Of a DNA stretch of 64,000 nucleotides, positions 1 to 9,699 are shown one piece after another (the stretch's first letter is position 1; each line of letters begins with the position of its first letter). The position numbers and the translations under genes were made by a program. The notes beneath the pieces were generated by a model, which was not told where the DNA came from, did no database searches, and worked only from the letters and a program-made list of their open reading frames with translations. This DNA is from Trichobilharzia regenti (Eukaryota > Platyhelminthes > Trematoda > Strigeidida > Schistosomatidae): contig CALYDD020000286.1 in the NCBI GenBank assembly GCA_944472135.2, positions 124,001 to 188,000 on the forward strand. The letters run 5' to 3'.

Positions 1-502
1 AAGCTGCCAAAGTCATATCTCCACAGTGAAGTAGAATCCGTGAAGTCTTTGATTGTTTGTTTGATTCACGTAGGGAGGGGCAGACTTCCTGGTTGAGGTC
101 GTCGGGATCGTGAAAATTAATGGCTGGATACTGTTGGTGATAGGGCTTGAAACCGTTCCTAATGGTGCATATGTCTTCACTCTTCGCTATCTTCCACATC
201 CATTAAAAATCCTCATGCTTTCGCATGTTACGATTCTTTCTTTTTGCTCATTATAGTTCCTGTGAATCTCTGTTTTGCCACTTCTCTATCTTTGTGTGCT
301 ACATGGAATGTGGCAACTTGATTTTCTTCACTTTTATGATAAATACTACGTTGGAACTCAGTCGTTCAGATTAAAAATAATAATGAAGATATATAGATAT
401 TCGTTGAGAGAACTGAATAAATAAAATAAATAAATGAATGAATAAATAAATAAAAAGTAGAAGAGTTTAGGTTGTAGGTATGAATGAACATCAGAGGCTA
501 AC
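1..502. other. Region 3' of PDCD4, no gene seen
   Basis: AT-rich sequence presumably holding the PDCD4 3' UTR. A run of TAAA/GAATAAAT-type simple repeat lies at about 411-456. No coding signal was recognised. Confidence 0.5.
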
Positions 503-757
503 TTACTTAGCAGTAAACTCGTTAGCCAGTTTTCTAGGCATAAAACCAGCTTTAATAGCATCATTCATTATTGATTCCATTAGTGTATAAGCAGCAGGCA
601 CATCTAATTGCAAATCTGGTAATTCAGCATAGACTCGCCTGACACCCAAAGTTAACTGATCGATTGTCAAAACTACTGAAGAACACAGTTCACTTAACAA
701 AGAAATGACACGTTCACGAGCAAGTTGAGTACTTATTTCAATAGCCATCACAATAGC
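503..757 (-). CDS. PDCD4: PDCD4 terminal coding exon 6 (end of MA3-2)
   Basis: The acceptor TTTGACAG lies at 765-758 and the exon reads AIVMAIEISTQLARERVISL, VYAELPDLQLDVPAAY and KAGFMPRKLANEFTAK before TAA at 505-503. It matches the end of the second MA3 domain. No clear AATAAA follows on the minus strand within the roughly 500 bases left. The sequence GCTAAGTAAGTT at the stop is also a good splice donor, so a longer isoform cannot be excluded. Confidence 0.88.
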   Translation of the reverse strand, partial: AIVMAIEISTQLARERVISLLSELCSSVVLTIDQLTLGVRRVYAELPDLQLDVPAAYTLMESIMNDAIKAGFMPRKLANEFTAK

Positions 758-3700
758 CTGTCAAATAATTAAAAAGCAAGTATCATCATTAGGAGAACTG
801 AAGTAATAGAGATAGGCATTCGCTATTACACATTAGAATTGGCCGGTACTTATGTAAAAGAAGAGAAGGCCTCATTCAATGCTACGTAGAAGACTAAAAA
901 CGATAACCCTGAAACCAGAGTAACAACATATAGGTTGGCAACCGACACACGTACTGTTCTTATCACTACCTGTATCTTGAATACCCTTTTAATGGCCATT
1001 ATCTTAGTTATTTTACCGGAAGCACTGATGGATGACGCCTTCTAACGCGAAAGGTGGATAGACTTCATCTCTTAGCTTGAAATTCTCTTGTGGCCGAGTA
1101 TTGATAGACTGTGCCACGTAAGTCCCATTCACTGCCTTCATGCGGTGGGAGTGTTTCTTACAAAAGTGAAAAAGAGAATGTGAACGTCTGGCGCGTATAA
1201 CCGGGTTGGTGGATATGGTTATTAGGACTTAGTCAATCGGCACATAACTCTCCTCTATGAGGCTGATAACACGACTCAGTTGTCTAGGTTGACGTAGACA
1301 GAATGGGATTGGAACCATGGATCTACATGCTCGAGACCAAGTGATTCAGACCTTTTACACAGAATTATATTACGCTTGTAAGGCGCAGGAATAATAGCGG
1401 AATTTCGCACCTTTCGAAAAATACACTGAAAAAAGTACTTGGTACAATTTAAACACACACAATGAATCTTACCTGGAAAACTAGTTCATGATGAAAATGT
1501 GGAGCATCCAGTTCCAGCAATGCCTCTGTCGCTTCATCGATATCATTTGAATCAATGAACGACTTTAGAAGCCTTCTAATTCTCTTTGCCAACACTTTAG
1601 TTGCTTTAGGTCCAGCAGGTACACCCCAAATATTTTCCAGTCTGGAAAACGCATGCCTCAAAGTTAAGATGCTTTCAGCTCTGTTTAGAGCTTGTAATGC
1701 TAGATCCGGACGAATCATATTAACAGTAACTAAGCTTGACGCAGAACCGATGCCACTGCTGGAATTGTCAACAGAGACTGATCCACCAGAGCTACTGTCG
1801 CTAAGGTTACGAGTACCAGGTCGAGTTACGTTTTGTGCTTGTGCATCACTTTGAGTTGTACGAGTGTTAGCGGGCATAACAGAATTTTCTGACCCAAGTG
1901 TTTCATTGGTATGAGGAGGGCTACCACTAGGAGGCACCTGAGATAGAACAGATCTTTGAATTTCGACAAATTTAGGAGGAAGGATGTCATCTAGAATTGC
2001 TCTTGCTACGAAACGTCCAAGATACTTCACAGAAAGAAAAGGATAAGAAAAAGAACATAAATCAATGAAAATTAGAATATTACATACAATATATTAAAAT
2101 CAGAATTTGATTTGTCTGATGGATTGTGTCGATGATTTCTCAGTAAAATTTAAAAATGACGTAGCTGCTTCCGGAATTACACCCCGAAAAATGTGAACCT
2201 TTACGACAGTAATTCTAATTTAAAATCTAAGCAAACACACCAAAGTAAAATCTTTCTGAAAAGATGCTGTCAGTTAGATTGAAACCAAGGTCTCCTACGT
2301 AACACAGTTCCTCTCACCAAAATACATTTAAGGTGATTGCATTAATGCCAAAATAATAAAATACAAGCTGAGCAATCTGTTAGACCACCTCTAAATGGTT
2401 ACAATGCTTCACGGTTGGCGTCAGCGGGTAGGTATTCGGTCGAGCTCAATACAACATTCTTGCACTTCCTCTGTGCTAATCATCATGCAACCTTCCAAAT
2501 TACCTCCTAAAACTACTAATATCCAGGTAGGTTATTAAGTTTCTTTTTGAGGCATATTTCCAAGTAATTTAGTTTTTCTGTGTTGACTGGTTTCAAAGTA
2601 GAGCTTTGCGTAGATGTACAACAGTTCAAGCTGCCACACTGCATGTAACACACGAAGCAAGAGGAGAGAGGAGAGATTCTGTATTCAGCATATGTGACTT
2701 ACAGTTAGGTAAACCACTAGTTAAGATCATTGACTAGCTTGAAAACCTGGCAGTTAACAACTAAGGTATTCATAAAGCCACCTTTATCAAGCGTGTTGCA
2801 TTTAATGAGCAACTGAAAGTGAGAAAACACTTTCCAGATTTGCGCTTTAGTGACAGCAAACCCGCATGAATGCTACATAACATGAAGTGGTAAATTTCCT
2901 ATTTAAATGTCAACTAGGCACTTTATAAATCCTCTCTTAGTTAACTAGCTTGCTCTCTAACTGGAAGCAGATAATACAGGAAGAGAACTCATCACGAGTC
3001 GAGAGGCTCTCGCTCGGAGAAATGAATAAGAACGGAGAATTATTCGAAGACTTCTGTGCTTTCAATGAACTGTTCATCGAAGGCAGTGTGTACATGCACA
3101 AGGATATACACGAAACAACATAGGTTTCGCCCGATGGACACACCACGAACCAGATCGATTTCATCTCATCGTTGTTCAAGGAAGTGGAGACGCAGCCTGC
3201 TGGACACAGAGTTGAGAAGGGGAGCAGATGTGGGATCACACCATCATTGAGTTAAGGAATCTTCAAGGTGAAGCCGAAATCCTTCAGAACAACTGCAGGC
3301 ACATCAAAACTCAAGTTCAATATTCGGAAACTGAAGGACAAAACTACGAGGGATGTCTTTATTACAGATCAGATCACAGCAAAGTCGGAGGCACTACCTT
3401 GTATCACTTAGGAAATCTGTATGGAAGAAAAGTGAAACTCTCTGAAGGTGATGTTCGAGGAAACGTGTACAAATTTTCTAGGGTGAAAGAAGAGATAAGA
3501 CAAGGAATGGTTCTCAACAGACACCTACGTGGAAGCTAACAGAAAAGAGGCGACGGGGATGGTGAGAGATAATGACGCAAAAATGCAAAAACAAGAAGCT
3601 TACCTCACTGTACACTGCACTGAATAAAGAAGTGAAATGTCCTATGAAAGACAAAAGACAATTCTACAACACACTGTCTGGCTGCAACTGAGGCAGAATA

Positions 3701-6504
3701 GGCGTACAGCAGGTAAAAGAGACCTCAGGATATTATATCAGATGACCTGGAAGCGATCAACCCAGATGATGAAACCAATAAAAGATGTTCTGATTAGCAA
3801 AGAGGAGAAACAAATAAGAGAATGGACCGACCACTTTAAAGGGCTCCTAAATCGACCATCACCTGTAACTCTCCCAGAAATACACAACCACCACCAACAC
3901 GCACAGAAGCGCCTACCAGTGGATACTAATCCTCCAACGGGAGTCAAAGTCCCGAATCCGATCAAGCTACTGAACGCCAGTCGGGGAAGCAGGAGAACCA
4001 AATGGTCAGTTTTTCCAAGGCCGCAGGAGTCTAGCTTAATGCCCGTTTACTGACTTTTCTTGGTTAGGCAACTGGTGCCTGTAAGATTTGCCAGTGTGAA
4101 GAAATCTTGAATAGCTGGAACCTTTTCAAGTGGACGAATGCTATTTGCGCTAATACATGATTAAAAAAACAAGTGGGTAAACTGTACCCGCACTCAGCTA
4201 GATACGAAGTCACGCCAAATACATAGTTAAGTGCTATTCATTGCCGTTTGAATCAAGGCGCCCAGGACCTTACAAACTGGCAATAACCTCAATATTTTAC
4301 CAATACTCGTAATGACTGACGAGTAGAGTAGTCGTAAGTAGCCCACTTTAAGTAACAGTGAACATTGGTAGATACGTAAAGACTTTTTCGTCACCAGATT
4401 GTAACTAGCTTGTCCGATTAACAGAACCTTCCTATAGCTGACGTTTCCATCTGTATCATATCCCCCACTAGCTATGTGGTTTTAATTTAGTCTGATCAAG
4501 TTAGGTGGATCACACTATGGAATCAGTCATCTGCGCAACTCAAACGTAAACCTATTTGGGACAGATATTAGCGTTATTTCAGGATGAGACCGACAGATAA
4601 ATGACCTTAAGACCCTCCAAATGTGAATGAATGGTCGTCTACATCTAATTCAAATTATAACATTTAAAAGCACCGGTTGTTAAGTACGCAGTCACAAGTA
4701 AACGGGCTCAACTCAAGAAAACGCAATCGATTTACAACTGATTTATTCCACCTACAGGAAATTAACACCACATTGAAGAGGTGTTAAGTGACAAAAGCCA
4801 TTACTTTGGTAATAAAAAAACAAAAACCGCACAGAACACGTAACACTACTCGACCTCATAGGAATAAAAAACAACCCCATAGTAGCCTAAATTACTTCCA
4901 GTAACATACCTCTGGTGCTTTTGGGACATCAATTATAAGGTCACCAATCTCACTCAAAACAAGCTGAAAGCCTTGTTGAATATGAGCGTGACTGAGAACT
5001 TTGCCACACATATCCGACAACAACTCTGAAGTCAGCTCACATTGTGTTTGACGATGTTGAATAGCAAGAGTGATTGCCAAATATGGAAGCCTACGACGTT
5101 GATGTGCAGCAAGATTCATGTCTGAAACAGCATCCTGAAAGGAAATCAAAAATTCAACATATCACCTCTCGGAACGCAAATACTACCTTAAACTCAAAAA
5201 CAAAGTGAAAAACGTCAGAGTTGCAACCATATAAAGTGGAACTCGTATTCGGTTAGTCAAAACTAGCCGACAAACCCGTTTTTAAGCACTAAATTGAAGT
5301 CTGAAAATCCCTACACTGTTAGCCTAAGCGGTAAAAAACTAGGCTTGCTGTCACTACCCAACATTAAGAAAACAATTTGAAATACACCTCTAGGCAATCT
5401 ATTTGTGTTTGAGTACAAACAACCAGAGACCCAGTCAGTGATAGCAACCAAGGTCGCCGTTGAGCCGTTCACATGCAAATTCTTCAAAACCACACCAAGG
5501 GAAATGCAGGACTCTGAGGAATAAACACAATTAACTAGTCCAAGCAATTAAACTATGTGTTCCATCACCGTTAAATATGATTGTAAAAATTCCTTTTAAG
5601 TTTCCTACTAACTGTGTTAAATTACTAAATGGGGATTTTAACTGGGAACTAAATCAGACAAAGTTTTTTTGCGTATGGTACGAATCAGAACTTGTATCCC
5701 TAGCCAAATCGCTAGACAACTCGATAGTAATGCTACCTCAAGAACTGAATCAAGGACTTGAAGTTTAAGTGGTAAATCCTCTTTTCGCTCATTTGACTAT
5801 GTGACGTCGTCAAGTTCCTAAAGCCAATACTTAACGTCATATATCATAATGCGACACTTTTGGTATAAAACAAACATTAAACAGTTGCGCAATGAACAAA
5901 TGACTTACAATGATATCTTGAGTCTTGCCATGGATGAAAAATTCATTCATCAGAGAAGAAAATGTTTTCTCAAATACTTCGTCAGATATCGTTGGCTGAA
6001 CTTCATCAAATGTAACTGGCGCCTGCATTTGAATATATCACAAGACTACGAGACTTACATCTTCATCTGAATCAAAGTCAGGATCTTCGGGATCCAACTC
6101 AATCTCATCCAAAACGTCAGTTGGGTCATCGTGTTTGCCACCACCTAAGGAAGTTCATTATATTTTTCGACAGACTTACGTTTGCTTGGTATTTTACGAC
6201 CATCACGTGACTTTTTACTGTTTTTGCTGTACGGCAGACGATGACTAGACAGCTGAACCTTGTGAATTGCAGCAGTTAATGTGTGTAAATCCGAGGGAAT
6301 CCCATCGATTGTCAGACCATTTGTACCAGAGTGACTAAATGAAGCAGAATGGTAACGTTTCTTCCTAGCATGAGTGACTGGGGGAAATTTCTGAGGTTTA
6401 TCAAACGACGGTGCTGGCCATATCATTTCACCGGCAGACTCTTCACCACTCGCAGCGCCTCCATCTCCAGATACATTTGCTGCTACCTTTGCCTCTTTGG
6501 ACAT
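503..6504 (-). CDS. PDCD4: Programmed cell death protein 4 homologue (six exons, two MA3 domains)
   Basis: Spliced minus-strand gene with coding exons 6504-6180, 6144-6059, 6022-5909, 5134-4910, 2024-1473 and 757-503. All introns are GT..AG (35, 36, 774, 2885 and 715 bp), and joining the exons keeps one frame of about 518 residues. The first MA3 domain (about residues 152-265) reads VFEKTFSSLMNEFFIHGKT, then LPYLAITLAI, LTSELLSDMCG and YLGRFVARAIL. The second (about 392-505) reads SNDIDEATEALLELDAPHFH, then LTIDQLTLGVRRVYAELPDL and LDVPAAY. These follow PDCD4 domain by domain. In animals PDCD4 binds eIF4A through its MA3 domains and represses cap-dependent translation; that role here is inferred. 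The inter-MA3 linker is Ser/Thr/Asn-rich and longer than usual; vertebrate PDCD4 is about 470 residues. The start is the first Met of the open exon. The stop codon overlaps a GTAAGT donor-like sequence, so a further 3' exon is possible. Confidence 0.93.
1050..1260 (+). repeat. Fragment related to the 27.1-27.7 kb element
   Basis: Within PDCD4 intron 5. The stretch CATTCACTGCCTTCATGCGG, then GTGTTTCTTACAAAAGTGAA and the CCGGGTTG that follows match the order of blocks at about 27228-27305 (CTCACTGCCTTCACGTGGCG, GTGTTTTTCACCGAAGTGAG, CCGGGTTG). It is a decayed copy of the same repeat. Confidence 0.5.
1473..2024 (-). CDS. PDCD4: PDCD4 exon 5 (end of MA3-1, linker, start of MA3-2)
   Basis: This is 184 codons in phase 0, with a GTGAAG acceptor and a GTAAGA donor. 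It begins YLGRFVARAILDD, closing the first MA3 domain. A Ser/Thr/Asn/Gly-rich linker of roughly 80 residues follows, then ALNRAESILTLRHAFSRLEN, then the start of the second MA3 domain (SFIDSNDIDEATEALLEL, APHFHHELVFQ). An antisense open frame over 1555-1854 is only a shadow of this exon. Confidence 0.92.
2946..4015 (+). pseudogene. Decayed RTE-like retrotransposon copy: endonuclease end and RT linker
   Basis: Lies inside PDCD4 intron 4, in the opposite orientation. With several frame changes the plus strand reads NGELFEDFCAFNELFIEGSV, VSPDGHTTNQIDFISSLFKE, then SLLDTELRRGADVGSHHH. This is the C-terminal part of an apurinic-type endonuclease of the exonuclease-endonuclease-phosphatase fold, in which the final DHH has become SHH. 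It then reads EWTDHFKGLLNRPSPVTLPE and NPPTGVKVPNPIKLLNASRG, aligning with the linker and first RT block (NRPPPTT.., NTDPPTKSEVLNAIKMLKAG) of the element at 36343-37959. It carries stops and frameshifts and lacks the RT core. The family assignment (RTE clade) rests on motif memory. Confidence 0.75.
4910..5134 (-). CDS. PDCD4: PDCD4 exon 4 (rest of first MA3 domain)
   Basis: This is 75 codons in phase 0, between a TTTCAG acceptor and a GTATGT donor. It carries DAVSDMNLAAHQRRRLPYL, LAIQHRQTQCELTSELLSD and the IDVPKAPE segment that precedes the conserved GxFxARA helix at the start of exon 5. It corresponds to the middle of the first MA3 domain. Confidence 0.9.
5909..6504 (-). CDS. PDCD4: PDCD4 exons 1-3 with two micro-introns
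   Basis: Exon 1 (6504-6180) encodes a basic, low-complexity N-terminus ending in IPSK plus one base of an Arg codon. A 35-bp intron (6179-6145, GTAAGT..TTAG) leads to exon 2 (6144-6059), which is acidic (EIELDPEDPDFDSDED). A 36-bp intron (6058-6023, GTAAGT..GCAG) leads to exon 3 (6022-5909), which opens the first MA3 domain. Without these introns the frame hits a stop after ...KYNELP. Removing them restores a GGK-acidic stretch placed like the one in vertebrate PDCD4. Introns of about 30-40 bp near the 5' end are typical of schistosome genes. Confidence 0.88.
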
Positions 6505-7039
6505 ATAGAGGAATAAACGAGTTGTTTGGAAATGACGCTGGCAGTGGGACCACGTATGATGTCACCAGCTGTCTTAACACAATTTCGCGACAAAGAACTA
6601 GAGGCGCTGACAATGAACCGGTATGACCTTGAAAACTGTCATTAAAAACAATTTCGCCCACTGATTCAATTTACAATGGGAGATGTTTTACGCTAGTATT
6701 TTGCCCTAATTATCAGCCTGAAGATATAAATAGATGTATGTGGCAAAAGATAGATATGTCGTATCAATATTTTGAGGCTTGATTACTACTGATCTATAGG
6801 GACTAATACACTTTCGGGAAAGTTCTGTCTGCCTCACTGATTTCAGAACTATGAGTAGGTAATGTTTGTCAGTTAGCCCAGAAATGTAGGCTAAAACTTT
6901 GAGGTGACCGTCAGGCTGTGACTACTTGTGACTACTCCCTGTAAAAATACCACAAACTTAATAGCGAAAGATAATATACATCGTGAAGGAAGCAACACTT
7001 GTCATATTTTTTCATTTAGTATTGGTGTTGCCTGAATTC

Positions 7040-7330
7040 TGATAGCGAAATTTATGGTGTGACTGGCCATCGCGGAGCGGTCTGGATTTATACTTAATGA
7101 TTATAGACAACCCGCAGTTTCTTGCTTGTCGGCACCAGTCACCCAATGGTCTTCGCTGCCTCGAAGAAACCGATATCCCTAGGCGGTTTCGAACTAATCT
7201 CCTTCACTTCTCAGGCGCCGAGCGTTACCGGAAGGTCCACTCGGTCTAGGTATCGATGCAAACTGCCTTCAGCGACTAGAAGCACTGTCGAGTTGGTTGT
7301 TCCCCATCGTGAGAGGAGGTAGTTGTAGGG
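7040..7330 (+). repeat. GC-richer SINE-like fragment
   Basis: GC-richer than its surroundings. It contains TTTCTTGCTTGTCGGCACCA and a box-B-like GCGGTTTCGAACT. A related block (TTCTGCTTGTCGGCAC followed by GATTCGACCCCGCG) occurs at about 63260-63345. It is probably an old SINE copy; no coding function is apparent. Confidence 0.35.
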
Positions 7331-7597
7331 GTGAGAGGGCAGTAGAAATATTATTGACCAATTATTACAAGAGGGTTGATGATGAGATATTAAGAGTGGT
7401 AGTGATTGGCAGATAAATGGCTGATGAACAGATTCATATTAAGGGAATGTTGCTGATATACCATAAACTCGAATTGTCTATTCAAGGTTATTTCAGAAAG
7501 CCCCAAACACACTGTCTGATATATCTTAAAGATTATTATCTCTACGTGTTAAAAGTGGACTTGTTGTTTATTATTTTATTTTAGTCGACATGCTTGT

Positions 7598-7834
7598 TTA
7601 AGATATAACTTCCTCGTTTAATAAAAAATAAGTCGTACTGTTTTCTTCACTTAGTCTTCTCACTGGTTTCCACGGTCTACTTGCTCTGCTAATCCCCGTG
7701 TTATATCCTTGGGAACTTACAGGAATATCTCGCTCTCGTCTAAAACTGTAGCTCAAATTACTTCTACCAGTGGACACAACACAGACGTGAAATGGATCTG
7801 TGGCTACATCACTAGTTCGTAGAGGTAACAACAA
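7598..7834 (-). other. Possible orphan exon, unrecognised
   Basis: A minus-strand open frame of 78 residues preceded by an AG (ACATAG). It has Arg/Ser-rich text such as SNLSYSFRRERDIPVSSQGY and KPVRRLSEENSTTYFLLNEE, ending VIS*. Codon usage looks less random than in neighbouring frames, but no family was recognised and no partner exon could be tied to it. A short stretch at about 9096-9049 (minus, GYGTINVCGPFVT followed by GTAAGT) could be an upstream exon, which is speculation. Confidence 0.2.
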
Positions 7835-7959
7835 CTATGTTCCAAGTATGATAGGATAACAGATTGTTCGTTATTTAGGATTACTAGTAAAGAAATATGA
7901 GTGTAGTGTGATGGGAAAAGTTGATATATTAAATCCCACCATTTCTATAGTGGAATGGA

Positions 7960-8400
7960 ATGGTAATTTACTTTAAGAGCTCTTGGTCAGAATGTGGACT
8001 CGATCACGCAAACAGTTGCAACAGACTGAAAATAGAACCACTCTCGAAAAGACGTCTCAAACTACACCCCATTTCCTGCTACATGCTAACTAATCTTCTC
8101 TTGCACTCCCCCAGACCCTTAAACAAATCTACCTCCGTAATTAGCAACAGCCGTAGAAATTGTGAGAACCTAGTTGCTATGGAGCATTGTCAGAAAAACT
8201 TGCGGTAAAACATCCGAAATAAGTTTTCAGTCATTTGGAATAGACTACCAGCTAATGTGCGTGATGTAAACACACTTTCAGTGTTCATCTCCTCAGTCAC
8301 CAAACTGCTCAAAGATGTTAATGTATTCCTGTGTCTGACTAATACACCCTCTACTTCATCCCATATAAATATTATAAGTTTACTAAACGCATAAGTCACA
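7960..8400 (+). pseudogene. 3' end of a decayed non-LTR reverse transcriptase (CR1/Jockey-like)
   Basis: Across frame changes the plus strand reads RNKFSVIWNRLPANVRDVNT and LSVFISSVTKLLKDVNVFLC. This resembles the characteristic C-terminus of CR1/Jockey-type polyproteins (FxxRvxxxWNxLPxxVvxAxSvxxFKxxLD). It is truncated, lacks the RT domain and contains stops. It lies just upstream of the solo LTR at 8425. Confidence 0.5.
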
Positions 8401-8424
8401 ACAAAGTACGATGAAAAGTGTTAG

Positions 8425-8782
8425 TATCAATGTAGTTGAAGATTGAACGATCAATTCATGGTTGTTTACTCAAAACCAACTTCCCTATATTTTCGCGGAG
8501 ACTTCGATACACCAGTCATCGTCTTATCGGTCGCTGTTCAGAAAGCACGTAAAAAACCGTCAGAAGTAATATCATGATTTATTATTGTAATATTTGTTCA
8601 TAGACCTTAGTTTATTATGCTGGTTATATGTTGGTGTTAGAATAAAGAATTCTCGAGTGGCCAATCGGTGTTCTGGTTTTTGCGTCTGTTAGTACTAAGC
8701 GTATCTGAAAGGCTTCGAGGGACAGTGGGGGGCGTGGCGTAGCAAGAGCTGGGCATAGACGGTTTTCGAGACGTGATTGACA
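8425..8782 (+). mobile_element. Solo LTR, Pao/BEL-type gag-only family, subfamily 2
   Basis: This 358-bp block is almost the same as the LTR at 13349-13706 (about eight differences noted by eye) and is a diverged relative of the three LTRs of the 19-24.5 kb composite. It runs TATCAATGTAGTTG..GTGATTGACA; the expected first dinucleotide TG has mutated to TA. The flanks are GTTAG (8420-8424) and GTTAT (8783-8787), a 5-bp target duplication with one mismatch. There is no internal sequence on either side, so it is a solo LTR left by LTR-LTR recombination. Confidence 0.75.
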
Positions 8783-9373
8783 GTTATTATAGTTGAAATG
8801 ACATGATGGACATTTCTACACAGGCTATTAAAATTGGTTCACACATAATATAAAAGTCAGTATGACAGGAAGTTAGCCAGTGTATCAACATAATGATGTA
8901 TATATAAATTTATAAATAACTCATCGAGGACTCCACTTGCTTTCTTCCATGCTGCCGTCGTTTGTCTTCTTTTTTCTCCCACCATTTTACCTTCTAAAAG
9001 ACTTTCTAAAGTGAGAATAGAGAATATAGATATTTGGCCACTTACAGTGACAAATGGTCCGCAAACATTAATGGTCCCATATCCTACAACTGCCTCGTGA
9101 ATTACCCATTACTCTCTCCCACGACGCAGTTGTGGAATATTACATTTATACCAATAAAATTGCAGTCACTACACGCGCAGCACAAATAAATCTGGTAATT
9201 TAGGAAATAATTACACATGTTGATGTTGCAACTGAAACCTCATTGGATCGCATGATGATAATTTCCAGCTCCTACCTGCTCCAGTTATCATTTTTTTATG
9301 GCTTGGTTCGCCATTATTCTGTTTCCTAGACGCTTATAAACTGAAGATTACCTGTGGCTATAACCCTACTTCC
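8783..9373. other. Unassigned AT-rich interval
   Basis: No recognisable gene. A minus-strand stretch at about 9096-8900 stays open with AVVGYGTINVCGPFVT and SIFSILTLESLLEGKMVGEK, and contains an internal GTAAGT. It may be a pseudo-exon. No family was recognised. Confidence 0.3.
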
Positions 9374-9616
9374 TTGTACGTTTTACTCGATACTTATTGC
9401 TTTGTTGAGCCACTGGCCGATAATATTGCTAAAAGCATTAATATTGATGGACCAATTAACGATTTACAAGGCAAACTTATCACATTAAGGACAACCTACC
9501 ATAGCTACTGTAACAAGCAGAGCAGCAGACACACAAATAATGAAAACAGAACACAACCTGTTCACAGAGCATTCATCCCACGAGAACGAGTTGCAGATCC
9601 TGACCCAGATAATTGA
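9374..9616 (+). other. Possible terminal exon or retrocopy, unrecognised
   Basis: An open plus-strand stretch that, from about 9405, reads like real protein: PLADNIAKSINIDGPINDLQ, KLITLRTTYHSY, then PVHRAFIPRERVADPDPDN*. A TGA stop is followed about 35 bases later by AATAAA (near 9651), as in a last exon. No upstream exon was found on the plus strand, and it abuts the 3' end of a decayed gypsy integrase on the other strand. It could be a host terminal exon, a processed fragment or part of an element. The product was not recognised. Confidence 0.25.
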
Positions 9617-9699
9617 CTCACGAGTATCTTCCAGCAAGTAAAGAAAATAAAATATTGGTTGGTGCTTATTATATAGGTTTTGTTTTCATTACACTATCT

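Noticed and set aside
1555..1854. Open plus-strand frame of 99 codons
   Set aside because: It is the antisense of PDCD4 exon 5, whose splice sites and MA3 similarity are clear on the minus strand.
3738..4001. 87-codon minus-strand frame
   Set aside because: A shadow of the decayed RTE-like copy on the plus strand.
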